In this document: positions 32,594-43,453 of the stretch, piece by piece
How the letters are laid out: every line of letters begins with the position of its first letter
How positions within the stretch are numbered: the first letter of the stretch is position 1
Assembly: GCA_022495995.1 (NCBI GenBank)
Contig: JAFEMH010006992.1
Coordinates: forward strand, 42,038 to 106,037
Direction of reading: 5' to 3'
Length of the DNA: 64,000 nucleotides
From: Adenophora triphylla var. japonica
Taxonomy: Eukaryota; Streptophyta; Magnoliopsida; Asterales; Campanulaceae
The notes under the pieces: model-generated
Database searches by the model: none
What the model was told of the DNA's origin: nothing
The model's input: only the letters and a program-made list of their open reading frames with translations
Position numbers and translations under genes: made by a program

Positions 32594-35154
32594 TCACTCC
32601 GACTCTGAGTCATCGCCAGAGTGCTCACCGCTATCCTTGGAGTCGCTCTCCTCCTAGCCATCACCTCCCTGCTCCTTAGAATCGCTCTCCTCCTGGCAGT
32701 CGCCACTTCCTCCCTGCTCCTCGTGAATCTCACCGTCGGAGTCATCATCCTCCTCGTCTAGGGCCCAGGGCTGGGGCTCACCATAGTATCCGTGCCACTG
32801 GGGCACTGTAGCAAACGGGGGCTGGTATGGGTCATCATCATCCTGCCGGGGCTGCTGGCTTGAGCCGCCTGCCTGTGAACTAGAGGAAGTCAGGGTCGGT
32901 CTCAGCCTCTTCTTGGGAGGAATGACATCACCAGGTGGGGAGATGCACTTCCCCTTCCAATGCTCCGCGCTTTTTTGGAAATGGCACAGCATCTTGATAG
33001 CCCCTGTGAACGCCTTAGCCACCGCCTTGAAAGTCTTGGCTGGCACCTGTGGTATAAAAACAAAAGATGTAGTCAGAAGCAGTGTATATGGGCAGATGAA
33101 TATGCAAGTAATACAGTGAAAAGACATAAATAAAGCAGAAAAGTGAAGGATGCTCACAGAGGTGGTCCGGCGAGGCAGCCGCAAGTGGGGATGAGTCTCA
33201 GACATATCAAAGGATGAGCGGCGGATGATGCCACCGATCTCGTACTCAAAGAAGCGAGGAGGGATTGGCATCTGTACCCCTGCTCCCGCTGCTCTCCTGG
33301 CAGCCATAACCTGAGGAGTCAATAATCTGGTGAACACAAACTGGCTGTAGTCCCCCTCAGATGATAGCTCATCGGCATCAATGCCTGTCAATAAGCGCAC
33401 TAGGTCAGGAAGAGCCCGCGGATACTAAATCTCCTCCGGAGGATCGTGAGGGATGCGTGGGGCTATGTCATGTCCATGTTGTCTGTAAACTCTCTCTCCC
33501 AGATATAGAGCATCGCCCTCCAGGCCAATCAGCAGCCTCCTAGTATGGGTCACCCACGAGGCATCCCCGATAGCATCCTCAGCATATCTACCGTGCCACG
33601 GGAACAAGCTCAACCTGGCTGGGGTACCCCTCAAAGCAATCATGGTGTCCCCGTAGCAAGCAGTCCTCTTGGGCTTCGCCCCATCCACCTTCCTGCTCTT
33701 CCACGCCCCAAAGGTCCACCTACGGAGGGCAGGAAACAAATCTGCAGCAATCTCATCAGCTACCGTCTAGGCGTATCATCCAAAGACCTCATAAGCCCAC
33801 ACATGAAATGAAAGACAGGAAGCTTTTAGTATATAGAGGCAGTGATAGATTGATGACAGAAAATGCAGTGCAGCAGTCAGCATGTGAATGATGAAAGGGC
33901 GTACCTCAAGGACCATCTGATTACAATCAAAAGAGGTCACTGTCCCTCTGCTCACCTCATCCAAAGCCTGATACATCTGAGCCAAACCAGGCTCGCCCCA
34001 CGAAAAGGTAGAGACCTGGATCCAATCTCAGAGAGGCTCCAACAGAAGGGTCAATGTCGTGGTAGAGGCATTGCAGAATTGAGTATCAGAAAGGTCGGCC
34101 CAGGCAAATTCTCTAGCCAGCTGCTCAGTTGTGACCGCAGCCTCACCCCCAGAGTAAAGGTGGCACTGCTGCGTCAACGCCGCGTGCAGGTCCCCCAGTG
34201 GAACCCCATTACCCTTCAGGCGAAGTGTCAAGCCAGTCAAACCTCTAATCACATCTGGGCTCAAGACCCCGGGATCCTCAGAAAAAATGGGCCTGCATGT
34301 GAACCGCAGCCCGATGATAGCAGTGAAGTCATAGGGGGTAATGGTGGACTCTCCCCAAGAAAGGTGAAATGTGTGGGTGCTGTTCCACCAGTATTGCCTA
34401 AACGCCTTCACTAGCTCGACGCTCCTGGGCGTATCTCTGATCTCACCCACAGTTGTAAAAAAGGGACTGAGGCCTGCAGCATAAATCAGACCCTTGGGAC
34501 TATTCGGGATGTTAGCAGAGCCGGGAAGAAGGTCCCAGATGGTAGCAATCATGTCGGAGGACCCCTTGGTCCGCAGAACCTGCAGGTAAGCACATCACAT
34601 GTATCAGAACATAATCATGATAATTTGTGCATTCTATCATTTGTGTGCATTTTAGCATCATATTTGCAAATAAAAACAAAGTTTCCACATGCATCTTTCT
34701 TATTTGCTTTATTGCTATTTTGGGTCATCGCATCTCTTCTCAAAATTTCTAGCAATTTACAATTTTTTAGGTCCGTCCCGTCTTTATCAAGAAAAATTTT
34801 CTTCACTTTATTTTTGAATCTCATGATTCCCTTTGTTCTTTTTTCAACAAAATCTTATCATGGTCCTCTTTTATGTGTTTATGCAATTTTTTCTTAAACA
34901 TGCAATTCTTTTTGGTGCGATATTCCCCAAATGATATCATGAGCCCTAGAAATCCAATTTTGAAAATTAAAGGGGAGGGATTGATGGTTTAAAGTCCTTA
35001 CCCCCGTTCAATCCGGAGTAGAAGTGTGGAAATCTAGGCTCGGATAAAATCCATTCCCCTCCGGGAATTTCTTGCGCTTGTTTCGCTCCACAAGCTTTCT
35101 CTTTGCGGACAATGCCCGTTGTACTTGTCTCCTCGCTTTCGCCCTCGGAGGCAT
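32594..35154 (-). pseudogene. Plant mobile domain (PMD)-type antisense gene in Tat-3, four exons, broken
   Basis: Exon model on the - strand: 35154-35002, 34579-33905, 33802-33158, 33046-32594, all introns phase 0, matching the Tat-4 copy exon by exon. Exon 2 carries THTFHLSWGESTITPYDFTA, the pattern of the plant mobile domain (a retroelement- and MULE-associated family also found in the MAIL1 group). Exon 4 encodes a Ser/Gly/Asp/Glu-rich tail. Damage: a stop near the end of exon 1 (TGA 35010-35008), TGA at 34030-34028, the exon 3 acceptor reads AT instead of AG and is followed by two stops, further stops after PPEEI and GGDG. The gene opposes the element's transcription, which would protect its introns from being spliced out during retrotransposition. 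Function unknown. Confidence 0.7.
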
Positions 35155-35278
35155 TAATCTTGATTTGAGAGTTTGAATTGAGGATTGTGGAAGAAAATCT
35201 CGGTTTTTTCTCTTCTCTTTTCTCTCCTGCTCGATGGCGCTTTCTGTTCCTTTTTCTTCCATTTACGTAACTGGAAGG

Positions 35279-35322
35279 TTTTAATTAAAAAAAGCTGTTG
35301 GGAACGCCTATGTCGTACGACA
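35279..35322 (-). promoter_or_regulatory. Putative promoter of the Tat-3 antisense gene
   Basis: Perfect palindrome TGTCGTACGACA (35322-35311) followed on the - strand by TTAATTAAAACC about 20 bp later; ATG at 35154. The palindrome equals the one in this element's own LTR (36415-36430 core). Confidence 0.45.
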
Positions 35323-35419
35323 GCGGTCTTCCAGAAAAAGGTGTCCTTCCTTTTTTTGCCCCTGGTCCCTTTTGTCTGTCCCTCGCGGCTGTTTATCATT
35401 ATTATTCATCATTTATCTC

Positions 35420-35870
35420 GGGGTGACTCCCCTAAAAACAACCAATCTTAGGGGTGACTCCCCTAAAAACAGTCAACCTTTGGGGTGACTCCCCTAAAAA
35501 CAGTCAACCTCGGGTACAAATGCACATCCTTGTCATCTTTATCTATTTGGGGTGACTCCCCTAAAAACAGTCAATCTTTGGGGTGACTCCCCTAAAAACA
35601 GTCAACCTCGGGTACAAATGCCCATCCTTGTCAATATTTGGGGTGACTACCCTAAAAACAGTCAACCTCGGGTACAAATGCCCATCCTTGTCAATATTTG
35701 GGGTGACTCCCCTAAAAACAGTCAACCTCGGGTACAAACGCCCATCCTTGTTATCTTTATCTCTTTGGGGTGACTCCCCTAAAAACAGTCAACCTCGGGT
35801 ACAAACGCCCATCCTTGTCAATCTTTGGGGTGACTCCCCTAAAAATAGTCACTCTTGGGTACAAGAGCCC
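35420..35870 (+). repeat. GGGGTGACTCCCC tandem array in Tat-3 3' UTR
   Basis: Nine copies of GGGGTGACTCCCCTAAAAA, in units of about 31 bp (short) or 60 bp (with CTCGGGTACAAACGCCCATC added). GGGG and CCCC of each core can pair. One copy has CTACCC instead of CTCCCC. The core is shared with the Tat-2 array. Confidence 0.92.
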
Positions 35871-35900
35871 GTGGCCTCTTGTTATCGCCACCTCTCTGAT

Positions 35901-36078
35901 GAACTACGATTCGGCTTGATTTCCTCATGGGATACGTAGGAATCCCTTTCATAAGGGTCCAGCCGCATGACCATTACGGTCTCTTTTCCCCAGACACAAA
36001 CGTCCGTCTTTCCGAACTACGATTTGGCTTGATTCCCTCATGGGATACGTAGGAATCCTTTTCATAAGGGTCCAGCCG
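35901..36078 (+). other. Conserved block B, two copies in Tat-3
   Basis: Copies at 35901-35965 and 36014-36078, each beginning GAACTACGATTYGGCTTGAT and ending AAGGGTCCAGCCGC. Duplicated as a ~113-bp direct repeat including flanks. Arms ACTACG and ACGTAGG are intact in both, and CCTTTTCATAAGG forms a second small hairpin. Confidence 0.75.
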
Positions 36079-36153
36079 CTCGACCATCTTGGTCATCTCT
36101 TCTTTCCCGTCAGTCTTCATCCGGCTCGGGATTCTCATTTTTGTCGACGACCC

Positions 36154-36187
36154 CGCTTCTCGTGGAAGCGACGTCGCCGAGGGGCTC
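36154..36187 (+). promoter_or_regulatory. 17-nt hairpin and polypurine tract, Tat-3
   Basis: CGCTTCTCGTGGAAGCG (36154-36170), 6-bp stem, followed by ACGTCGCCGAGGGGCTC and the LTR. Relative to Tat-1, stem bases change on both sides (CACTTTT/AAAAGTG becomes CGCTTC/GAAGCG), which keeps pairing. Confidence 0.7.
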
Positions 36188-37102
36188 TGTGAGTACCCCG
36201 AACTCGTGTTTTTGGGCCTGCTTTCCTTGAATTGCAAAGGGCCTGTATTAATTTTGGGCCTGCTTATTTATTTATATGCCTTAGTTTTGGGCTTTCCTTA
36301 TTTATTTGTATATATTCATTAGTTTTTTCTTGGGCCTGCCTCCCTTCGGTCCACTTTGTCCTGAAGATGACCGGTGTCGTCCGACACAGGATGACCCTAA
36401 GGCGGTTAAAGCCCCATGTCGTACGACATGGAAGGTCCTCTCAGCATGCCTATAAATACAGGCCTTTGCTGATCATTTTAAAGGGGATTTTCTGGTGTAA
36501 GGTCACTCTGCCAAATTGGAGAGAAGAGAGAGAAACACACACACTCACCTCCCTCCTAAAACACACACACGTCTAAGAAAGGTGGTCATCCTTGTTGGGG
36601 TTTTGAAGGGGCAAACACCATACTATTGGTGCTTTGTCTTGTGGACTACAATAGGTAGACCCTAAACCTTTCCTACCTCTGTTTATCTTATTTGTTCAAT
36701 CATAGACATGCATGTTCATTCTATGTGATAATATGTGATTTATTTGGGATTTCTTGTATGATAAAGGTGGTGGAGATGTGAATCTTCAATATTCACATCT
36801 CCTCATCTCAGATCTGATCATTTAGTACTATTAGCTTCATTAAAGTTTGAATCTTGATCCTATTTGCTTGAGCTAGGAGGTGATGGCCCCATGATCATGG
36901 CCAAAAATATGTGATTATTTACATTTGGCCATTAAAGCTATATGATCCTCCCATAATACTCAATTGTTACTATTATTATACTATTTTCAGTTAGTATTAT
37001 AGCCTAGTTTCATGATCTGAGTAGTGTGGGATCAATCTGATGAAGCCCACTGATAGAGGACGTGTATGTCATCCGACACAGGACAACCTTAAGGTGTCCT
37101 GT
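36188..37102 (+). repeat. Tat-3 3' LTR, left part
   Basis: Matches 10270 onward closely over 915 bp and is cut at GGTGTCCTGT by Tat-4. The rest should lie to the right of the window. Target site for Tat-4 should be CCTGT (37098-37102). Confidence 0.9.
36374..36458 (+). promoter_or_regulatory. Tat-3 3' LTR promoter elements, intact
   Basis: GTGTCGTCCGACAC (36374-36387), perfect 16-bp palindrome CATGTCGTACGACATG (36415-36430), TATAAATA (36451-36458). There are 20 bp between the proximal palindrome and the TATA box. Confidence 0.7.
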
Positions 37103-38990
37103 TGTGAATGTGGTGCCCAAGATAAGCGGCTCTCTTTTTTGTTTATTTTTATTTAGGAACCACTTTCTCGTGTAAGGGGGATCACCGCCTCACATCAGTT
37201 TGGAAACGTCCGGTTTAAATTGAAAAACGGAGTCGCCACGCCATTTTGATTTCCTCAAAACTTTTAAAAAAAGGATTTGGGTTCGGAGGTTAAGTTACTC
37301 TTTGGGAAGAACGGATCGTCGTTCACCCAAAGAGCCTTGCCGAAGCAAGTCTTCCAAGATCCGCTTTTCATACTTGCCTTAGTGCTTTCGTGTGTGGGAT
37401 GTGAGTTTTGAAACAGAGGGAATGTACCAAGTGGTCTTCCGGACGTATAAACCATGAGTTGGTTATCGCTCGGGATTCCTTGGATTTTTATGTATTAGGG
37501 ACTTTGGTCCCCTTCTCATCTTGGACTTATGATCATCATTATGAGACCTTGGGTCACATGTGATCAAGAGAGGGACAATGTTTTTAGAGTCCAAGGATGA
37601 GACTCTTTAGAAAGGAATGACCTTTGCCTATCAATCCTACATCTTGAGACGATTTGGACTTTTTTGGGACATTTATGATCGTCTCAAGTGATGATCGGAG
37701 ATATGTGGCTAGGGCTCATCCTTTTCTAAAGGAGAATCCGTCTATGGCATCTTTAAGTGGAAGAAATGATGTAAAGATAGGACCTTTACACCATCTCGCT
37801 CCAAGAGATGCTCCAAGTACCAAGGGGGACGAGGGAAAGGGTATAAAGATTGGATCTTTATACTTATCCTATGCCTTTTTGTGCCTTAAGAAGGTCACTA
37901 CGCAATCCTAGGAGATAGATCCAACCATGAGGGACATGGGGGATGCATGTTTAAACTAAAGATGACACTTTTAATGAAAAAGATGACATTCTAAGTGCAA
38001 AGGATGCTACTTGGTTTCAAAGGATGCTTCTTTGATGCAAAGGATGCTTTTAATGCAAAGGATGCAACTTTGTATGTAAAAATGGTATTTTAAGTGCAAA
38101 GGATGCTACTTTGATGCAAAGATAACACTTTAAATGCAAAGGAAGCAACTTTATATGTAAGAATGGTATTTTAAGTGCAAAGGATGCTACTTTATGCATA
38201 AAGATAACATTTTAAGAGCAAATGATGCTACTTTGATGCATAGGATGCTATTTTGTATACAAAGGTAACATTTTTAATGCAAAGGATGCAACTTTATATG
38301 TAAAATGACATTTTAAGTGCTAAGGATGCATAAAGATGTCATTTTAAGAGAAAATGATGCTATTTTGATACAAAAAGGGGGGGTATGATTTACATGCCTA
38401 AAGATAGGATCTTTAATGACAATATACCAAATACCAAGCAAGTATATAGCAATATGTAGAGCTAGGAGCAATATATCACATAAATACAAGTATAATGCAA
38501 GATAAAGGGGAGGAGAGGTTACCAATGGTGGTGTCCCTCTTTCTCCTTGAAGTTTGTCAAGGGAAGGATCAACTTTGGAAGGTTTTGAAGAGGAGGGAGG
38601 TGGTTTTTGACACTCTCAGCTTTCTGGAATTTCGTGGTGGTATTTTGGCAGAGTAACACTACTGAAAATCCCCCCGTAAAATGAATAGACGAGGTCTCTA
38701 TTTATAGGCAGTCTGGCAGCAGCTAATGAGGCCGTGCGGCTGTAACCCCATGGCTAATGAGGCCGTGCGATTTTATCCTGAAATGACTCAGCTCATTTCT
38801 AGAACCATGCAAGGTGGCCTTCTAGAAGGGCTTTTCCACCAAAGGACTATGTGGAATTTTAATTCCTAGTAAGTCCTTCGCCCCTCGGAAGGTTTGGAAA
38901 AGTTCCCGAATTGCCCCTGAACTTTAGGAAAGTCCGGGGAATTGCCGGAAAACTTAACCGAAAGGCATGAGCCAGATTTGGGTACTTACA
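37103..38990 (-). repeat. Tat-4 3' LTR (1888 bp)
   Basis: TGTGAATGTGG at left, GGTACTTACA at right. Internal imperfect repeats built on AAAGGATGC / AAAATGGTATTTTAAGTGC occupy about 37936-38365. It aligns with 51955-53021; the right copy lacks about 40 bp of the AAAGGATGC repeats near 52858. Confidence 0.9.
38699..38771 (-). promoter_or_regulatory. Tat-4 LTR promoter
   Basis: On the - strand: imperfect palindrome ATCGCACGGC (38771-38762), then GCCGCACGGC (38740-38731), then TATAAATA (38706-38699). Both palindromes are part of a 16-base direct repeat TAATGAGGCCGTGCGG (+ strand). Spacing to TATA is 24 bp. The 5' LTR copy of this region is removed by the Helitron. Confidence 0.65.
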
Positions 38991-39025
38991 GAAGCCCCTC
39001 GGCAACGTCACTTGCAGGGCGAGTG
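38991..39025 (-). promoter_or_regulatory. Tat-4 polypurine tract and 17-nt hairpin
   Basis: On the - strand: CACTCGCCCTGCAAGTG (39025-39009), then ACGTTGCCGAGGGGCTTC and the LTR. Stem of 4-5 bp with one G-T pair. Same size and spacing as in the other elements (one extra base before the LTR). Confidence 0.6.
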
Positions 39026-39090
39026 GGGTTGTCGATAGAAAAGGATCCGATCTAGCGAATGCCGAGACGGATTGGGTGACTAAGGTGGTC

Positions 39091-39605
39091 GAGTGGCTGA
39101 ACCTTTGGAAGGCTACCTACGTATCCCGAGTGGGAATCAAGCCATAATCGTAGTTCGGAATATATCCACTGGGGAAAGGGGTGTCATATGTGACGAATTG
39201 GCTGAACCTAAAGTAGGCTACCTACGTATCCCGGAGGAATCAAGCCAGGTCGTAGTTCAGAAAATATTCGCTGGGGAATGGCGAAGAGAAATTGGTCTCT
39301 TGTTTGGGAAATAGAGGGGAAAGTGACCTAGGAGGTCAAGTGACTGATCCTACTGGGGATACGCTAGATGAAGGAAGTGACCGATGTGGTCGGATATCTA
39401 GACTTTTATGAGGGGCTACTTTACCACTGAGGAGCGATGAAGGAAGAGGGTGACCGTTGTGGTCGGACAACTGGACCTTTTATGAAAGGCTCATGCACCA
39501 CTGAGGAGTGAGGCATGAAAAGGGTGACCAATGTGGTCGGATGGCTGGACCTTTATGAAAGGCTACCTACGTATTCCAGAGGAATCAAGCCTTGGTCGTA
39601 GTTCA
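39091..39605 (-). other. Conserved block B, three copies in Tat-4
   Basis: Copies at 39091-39157, 39196-39259 and 39536-39605. On the - strand each starts GAACTACG(A), has GGCTTGATTCC, then ACGTAGGTAGCC and ends GGTYCAGCC. Between the second and third copies are further degenerate fragments (GGTCGGACAACTGGACC, TTTATGAAAGGCT). Confidence 0.7.
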
Positions 39606-39652
39606 AGTCTCACTAGATAGTTAGGAATAATGTCTAGGATCCTTGAGATTTT

Positions 39653-39845
39653 AACGATTAATGGAGGAGTCACCTGATTGACAATTAATGGAGGTTGCCA
39701 CCTGATTGAAAATTAATGGAGGTTGTCACCTGATTGACAATTAATGGAGGTTGTCACCTGGTTGACAATTAATGGAGGTTGTCACTTGATTGACAATTAA
39801 TGGAGGTTGTCGCCTGGTTGACAATTAATGGAGGTTGTCACCTGA
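39653..39845 (-). repeat. 28-bp tandem array, Tat-4
   Basis: About seven copies of a 28-bp unit, + strand ATTAATGGAGGTTGTCACCT then GATTGACA. The first copy reads GGAGGAGTCACCTG, close to the Tat-2 core GGAGGGGGAGTCACCCG, and both units are 28 bp. Confidence 0.88.
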
Positions 39846-39870
39846 GGAGACTAAGGCTTACGTCGCTATC

Positions 39871-40099
39871 GAGAAGATAGAGGTAGCTAAAGTTTGAAGG
39901 ACTTGAGCGTACTTCTCAATCTGTGAGATAGAGGTAGCTAAAGCTTGAAGAACTTGAGCGTACTTCTCAATCTGTGATAGAGGTAGCTAAAGTTTGAAGA
40001 ACTTGAGCGTACTTCTCAATCTGTGAGATAGAGGTAGCTAAAGTTTGGAGAACTTGAGCGTACTTCTCAATCTGTGAGATAGAGGTAGCTAAAGTTTGA
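39871..40099 (-). repeat. 51-bp tandem array, Tat-4
   Basis: Four to five copies of a 51-bp unit containing GATAGAGGTAGCTAAAGTTT and GAACTTGAGCGTACTTCTCA. It adjoins the 28-bp array and is unrelated in sequence. Confidence 0.88.
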
Positions 40100-40306
40100 G
40101 TTTTGACAATTCGGAGGTTGTCACCTAGCGTTATTCCGTTATAACGGAAGTAACGGAGGCGACTCGGGAGGAAAGCTTATTCTTCTTAAAGATAACGGAT
40201 ATCCCTTAGGGAAACAGCGTTATTCTAGTTAAAGGATAACAGGAATTATATGCCTAAGTGGAAAGTCCAGGGGCATAAGTGTAACTTTCTGCTCAGAGCA
40301 AAAGAG

Positions 40307-40377
40307 GTCGCCCGGCATGAGATGAGGGCAAAAGAAGCCGTCCAGCTAGAAGTTTAATTTTACCAGATTATTTAAAA
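40307..40377 (+). promoter_or_regulatory. Putative promoter of the Tat-4 PMD-type gene
   Basis: GTCGCCCGGC (40307-40316), GCCGTCCAGC (40337-40346), then TATTTAAAA (40369-40377), 22 bp after the second. ATG at 40491. The palindromes are of the GCCGNNCGGC type of the Tat-4 LTR and have the same AAAGARG lead-in twice. Confidence 0.45.
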
Positions 40378-40490
40378 CTGGATTTGAACGGGCAAACAGC
40401 ATTATTTTGCTTGTTTCTACCGAGGAAGAAGAAGAGAGGAGAGAGAGAAAATTTTGAATTTCTTCAATTCTCTTACTTTCTTGGCTTAAG

Positions 40491-43100
40491 ATGGATCCAG
40501 AAGGGAACCCAATGCCTAGGCAAGCACGGAGGAACATATCCGAAGCCGCTAGAAGGAGGAGGAGGGAGCTCGTTCGCACGGAGAGGAAGTATGACTTCAA
40601 CACGCCTCCATCGGAACTTTATCCCGGTAGGGGAGAACACAAATCAATGAAACCTCAATCAGTTGGGGTAAGCATTCTTGATTTGCTTGATTTTGTCAAT
40701 TTTGATTGGACTTTGATTGACTTAGTGCTTGACCCGATTTTTAGGAATTTTTCAAATTTTTCCTAGGATTTTTGTTGATGATTTTGGAATTTTGATGATT
40801 AACCTATGAGGCTAAGGGGATAAATGAACATGCATGTGCAAGTTATTTGAAAAATAATGAGAATGACCCATTTTTCCGAAGATAAAGTAAGAAAAATAAT
40901 GTCTAAAATGTGACGGAGTCCTTGCATGTGCTAGAATTAGGTCAATTCTTGGTCATGGATGAGAAAATGAGATTTTGGATGATGAAAAGGATTCATGCAT
41001 GCCATTTTTTGAAAAATTAATGCTTATATGCAAAGAATGTTGAAAATTGGAATTTTTGTGTTTTTGGGAGTAATGTGCTTGACATGACGTGTTTCAAGTG
41101 ATGAAAGACACGATTTCTAGTCAAAGGATGCTAGAAATCTTTTATGAATGCTTTTCTTTGAAAATATGTGCACTTTTGAATATATGCATGCTTTTGAAAT
41201 GAGATGAAGGACTGACACATTTTTTGTTGTGTTTTCCTACAGGAGAACAAGTCGAGGGGACCTTCTGAGGTCGCAGTGAAGCTATGGGAGAGGATGCCCA
41301 ATTTTGAGAAGGATGGGGTGAACCCCAAGCAGCTTGTGATGGCTACCGGCCTTGATCTGTTTATTGATGCTATTGGCAGAGGTATCCACGTGACCTCCAA
41401 GAGTAAGGGGCTAGTCCAGGCCCTCTTAGAGTTCTGGTGGGACACCACCCACAGCTTTCACCTTAGCTGGGGGGAGATTACGGTGATGCCCGCCAATTTC
41501 ACTGCTATTACAGGCTTGCAGTTCACTGGGAGGCCTGTGACTTGGAGGGATCACATCACGGCAGAGGAGTTTAGGGCTCTGGTTGGATTTGAGCTCCGTC
41601 CTAAGGGACTGGGGATGGAGACGAGGAATGTGGAGGTGGCGGTCCAGGAGTGTATGCAGGGATTTGCCGCCAACGAGGTGACTGCCCACCAGCTCGCGAG
41701 AGCTTTCTTGTGGTTGATGCTGTCAGTCACCATCTTTGCGAACTCTGGGACGCTGGCTATGGTTTGTTTTCTTGATTCTTTGGAGAATCTTGATGAGATT
41801 GGGGCGGTCTCTTGGGGTGAGGCCGGATTGGCGGAGCTTTATTTCTCCTTGGACTTGTACAGCTGGAACAAGGCTGCTTCTATGGACTGCTTCTCTTTTG
41901 CGCTTGAGGTAGTCTCACTTTCTTTTCTCTCTTTTACTTTTTGTCTTGAGACTTTTTATAAGAGAAATGACCCTTTTGTTTTGAACATGCAGGTCTGGTT
42001 CTGTGAAGTGATTGGGTTCTTTCCTTGGAACCAGCAAAGTGATCCGGAGATCTTCCCGGCCATGATCCGTTGGAGGGGAGATGCTAGAGACAAGTTTACC
42101 GGGAAGACCCGGATCACTTTTGACTATAAGATGGTGAGACCAATCATTAACAGGGATGGGCATGATGGAGTTGACTTCTACCCTTGGGGGAGGTACCCGG
42201 AGGTTCTGCTAGGTGATGCCGTGGAGGCAACTAGGCAGAGGAGGTGGCTTACAGGCCTGACATGTGATGTCATTTATTTGGGGGACCGTTTCTCTAGGCA
42301 GCATGGCCATGTCCCTCCCTTGGATGCCATCACTACTCACGATCCTCCAGCACGAATGCTGCAGCCCAGGGACTGGTCAGAGGATGATATTGCTAGGTAC
42401 CAGGCTGGCGTGGCGGCCGTGGAGTATTTTGACTTGGCTACCCCGTATGCCACCTTCGTGGAGCAGCGGTTGAGGACGCCACAGTAGCTAGTGAAGCCTG
42501 CTGTCACTCAGGGGTACAGGGAAGCTGAGCCTACTGACCCGCCGATGCCTCCTGCTTATCTCTCTTACGTGGTCAACGGGGTACCGAGGAGGTTCATGAT
42601 TCCCGTTCCTAACACGAGGGAGCCCCGGTATACTCTGTCGCCTGACAGCACTGTGAGTACATTTAGGGTCTTTTCCCTTTTTCGGATTTATTTGCTTTCT
42701 GCAATTCTGAGATTTTCCTGAGATTTTCTGAGTTTTCTTCTCTTTTCTCTCGGAGTTCACCTTTCGCTTATACGATGGCTTGGTACGGCAGAACAGGGGC
42801 TGGAATGATGTGTGCCGGTCCCTTCTGAGGAAGTTGGCATGCGCTTCCAGGGCTGGGGCTAACGTGCAGGAGCCCGTACGTAAAAGAAGGCACATCGGGA
42901 GCACGGCATCTACCTCCTCGGCCTCAGAGTATTCTTCTAGCGCCATGCATCGGGGACAGGGACCCAACACCAGCATCCTGGAGCAGCTAGCAGAGTACAA
43001 GCACGTGAATGTGAACCTTTCGAACGTGAGTGACACTGAGGACTTGATGAGGGATCCTAGCTTTTATGAGATAAGCAGCGACGAGGAGTCGGAGGCTTAG
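40491..43100 (+). pseudogene. PMD-type antisense gene in Tat-4, four exons, one nonsense codon
   Basis: Exons 40491-40667, 41243-41908, 41993-42652 and 42792-43100; every exon length is a multiple of three, introns are phase 0 with GT and AG borders (GGTAAGC, CTACAG, GGTAGTC, TGCAG, TGTGAGT, GGCAG). About 603 codons. Exon 1 is basic (RRNISEAARRRRRELVR). Exon 2 has the mobile-domain pattern THSFHLSWGEITVMPANFTA. Exon 3 has DFYPWGRYPEVLLGDAVEA and RFSRQHGHVPP. Exon 4 ends in an acidic ISSDEESEA. The only lesion is TAG at 42485-42487 (after RTPQ). It is homologous to 32594-35154. The family occurs in plant transposable elements and in the MAIN/MAIL host genes; a role here is not known. Confidence 0.75.
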
Positions 43101-43453
43101 GATTTCTTAGAATTGATCTAGGAGGAAGGAAACAAACAATGAACACCTTTTTTATGCACATTTTATTTGTTTTTCGTTTTATTTGGGCGCCGATGGGGCG
43201 AAAACAATGTATTACTGTTTTATTTGCTTTTATAATTTATGCTTTATGAATTTTCATATTACTTGAGCCTCGGGGAAGTTTTTTGCTTGGAAATGGGGCT
43301 GAAACTGGGCCAAAATGGTTTGTGATGACATATAACTGCATGGTTGGTGTTTGGACATGTTTTTGTACAGGTTTTGTTGAGAAAGTGGGGTGAGAACACC
43401 ACTTGGGCAGCAACTTTGATTGCTGCAGATTTTTTTCTGCAGATGGCAAATGA
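43101..43453. other. Spacer between the two antisense genes
   Basis: T- and A-rich sequence after the PMD-type stop; probable 3' flank of that gene. No coding frame recognised. Confidence 0.4.

Larger units (their letters stand above)
10270..37102 (+). mobile_element. Tat-3: non-autonomous Tat-type element, interrupted by Tat-2 and Tat-4
   Basis: The 5' LTR is 10270-11445 plus 27177-27784, split by Tat-2. The tRNA-Arg primer site, a partial gag, the non-coding module shared with Tat-1, an antisense PMD-type gene, a tandem array, block B twice, the polypurine tract and the start of the 3' LTR (36188-37102) follow. The 3' LTR is cut by Tat-4 at 37103. There is no pol anywhere between the gag and the LTR. 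The left target-site copy would be CACCC (10265-10269); its partner is outside the window. Confidence 0.85.
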
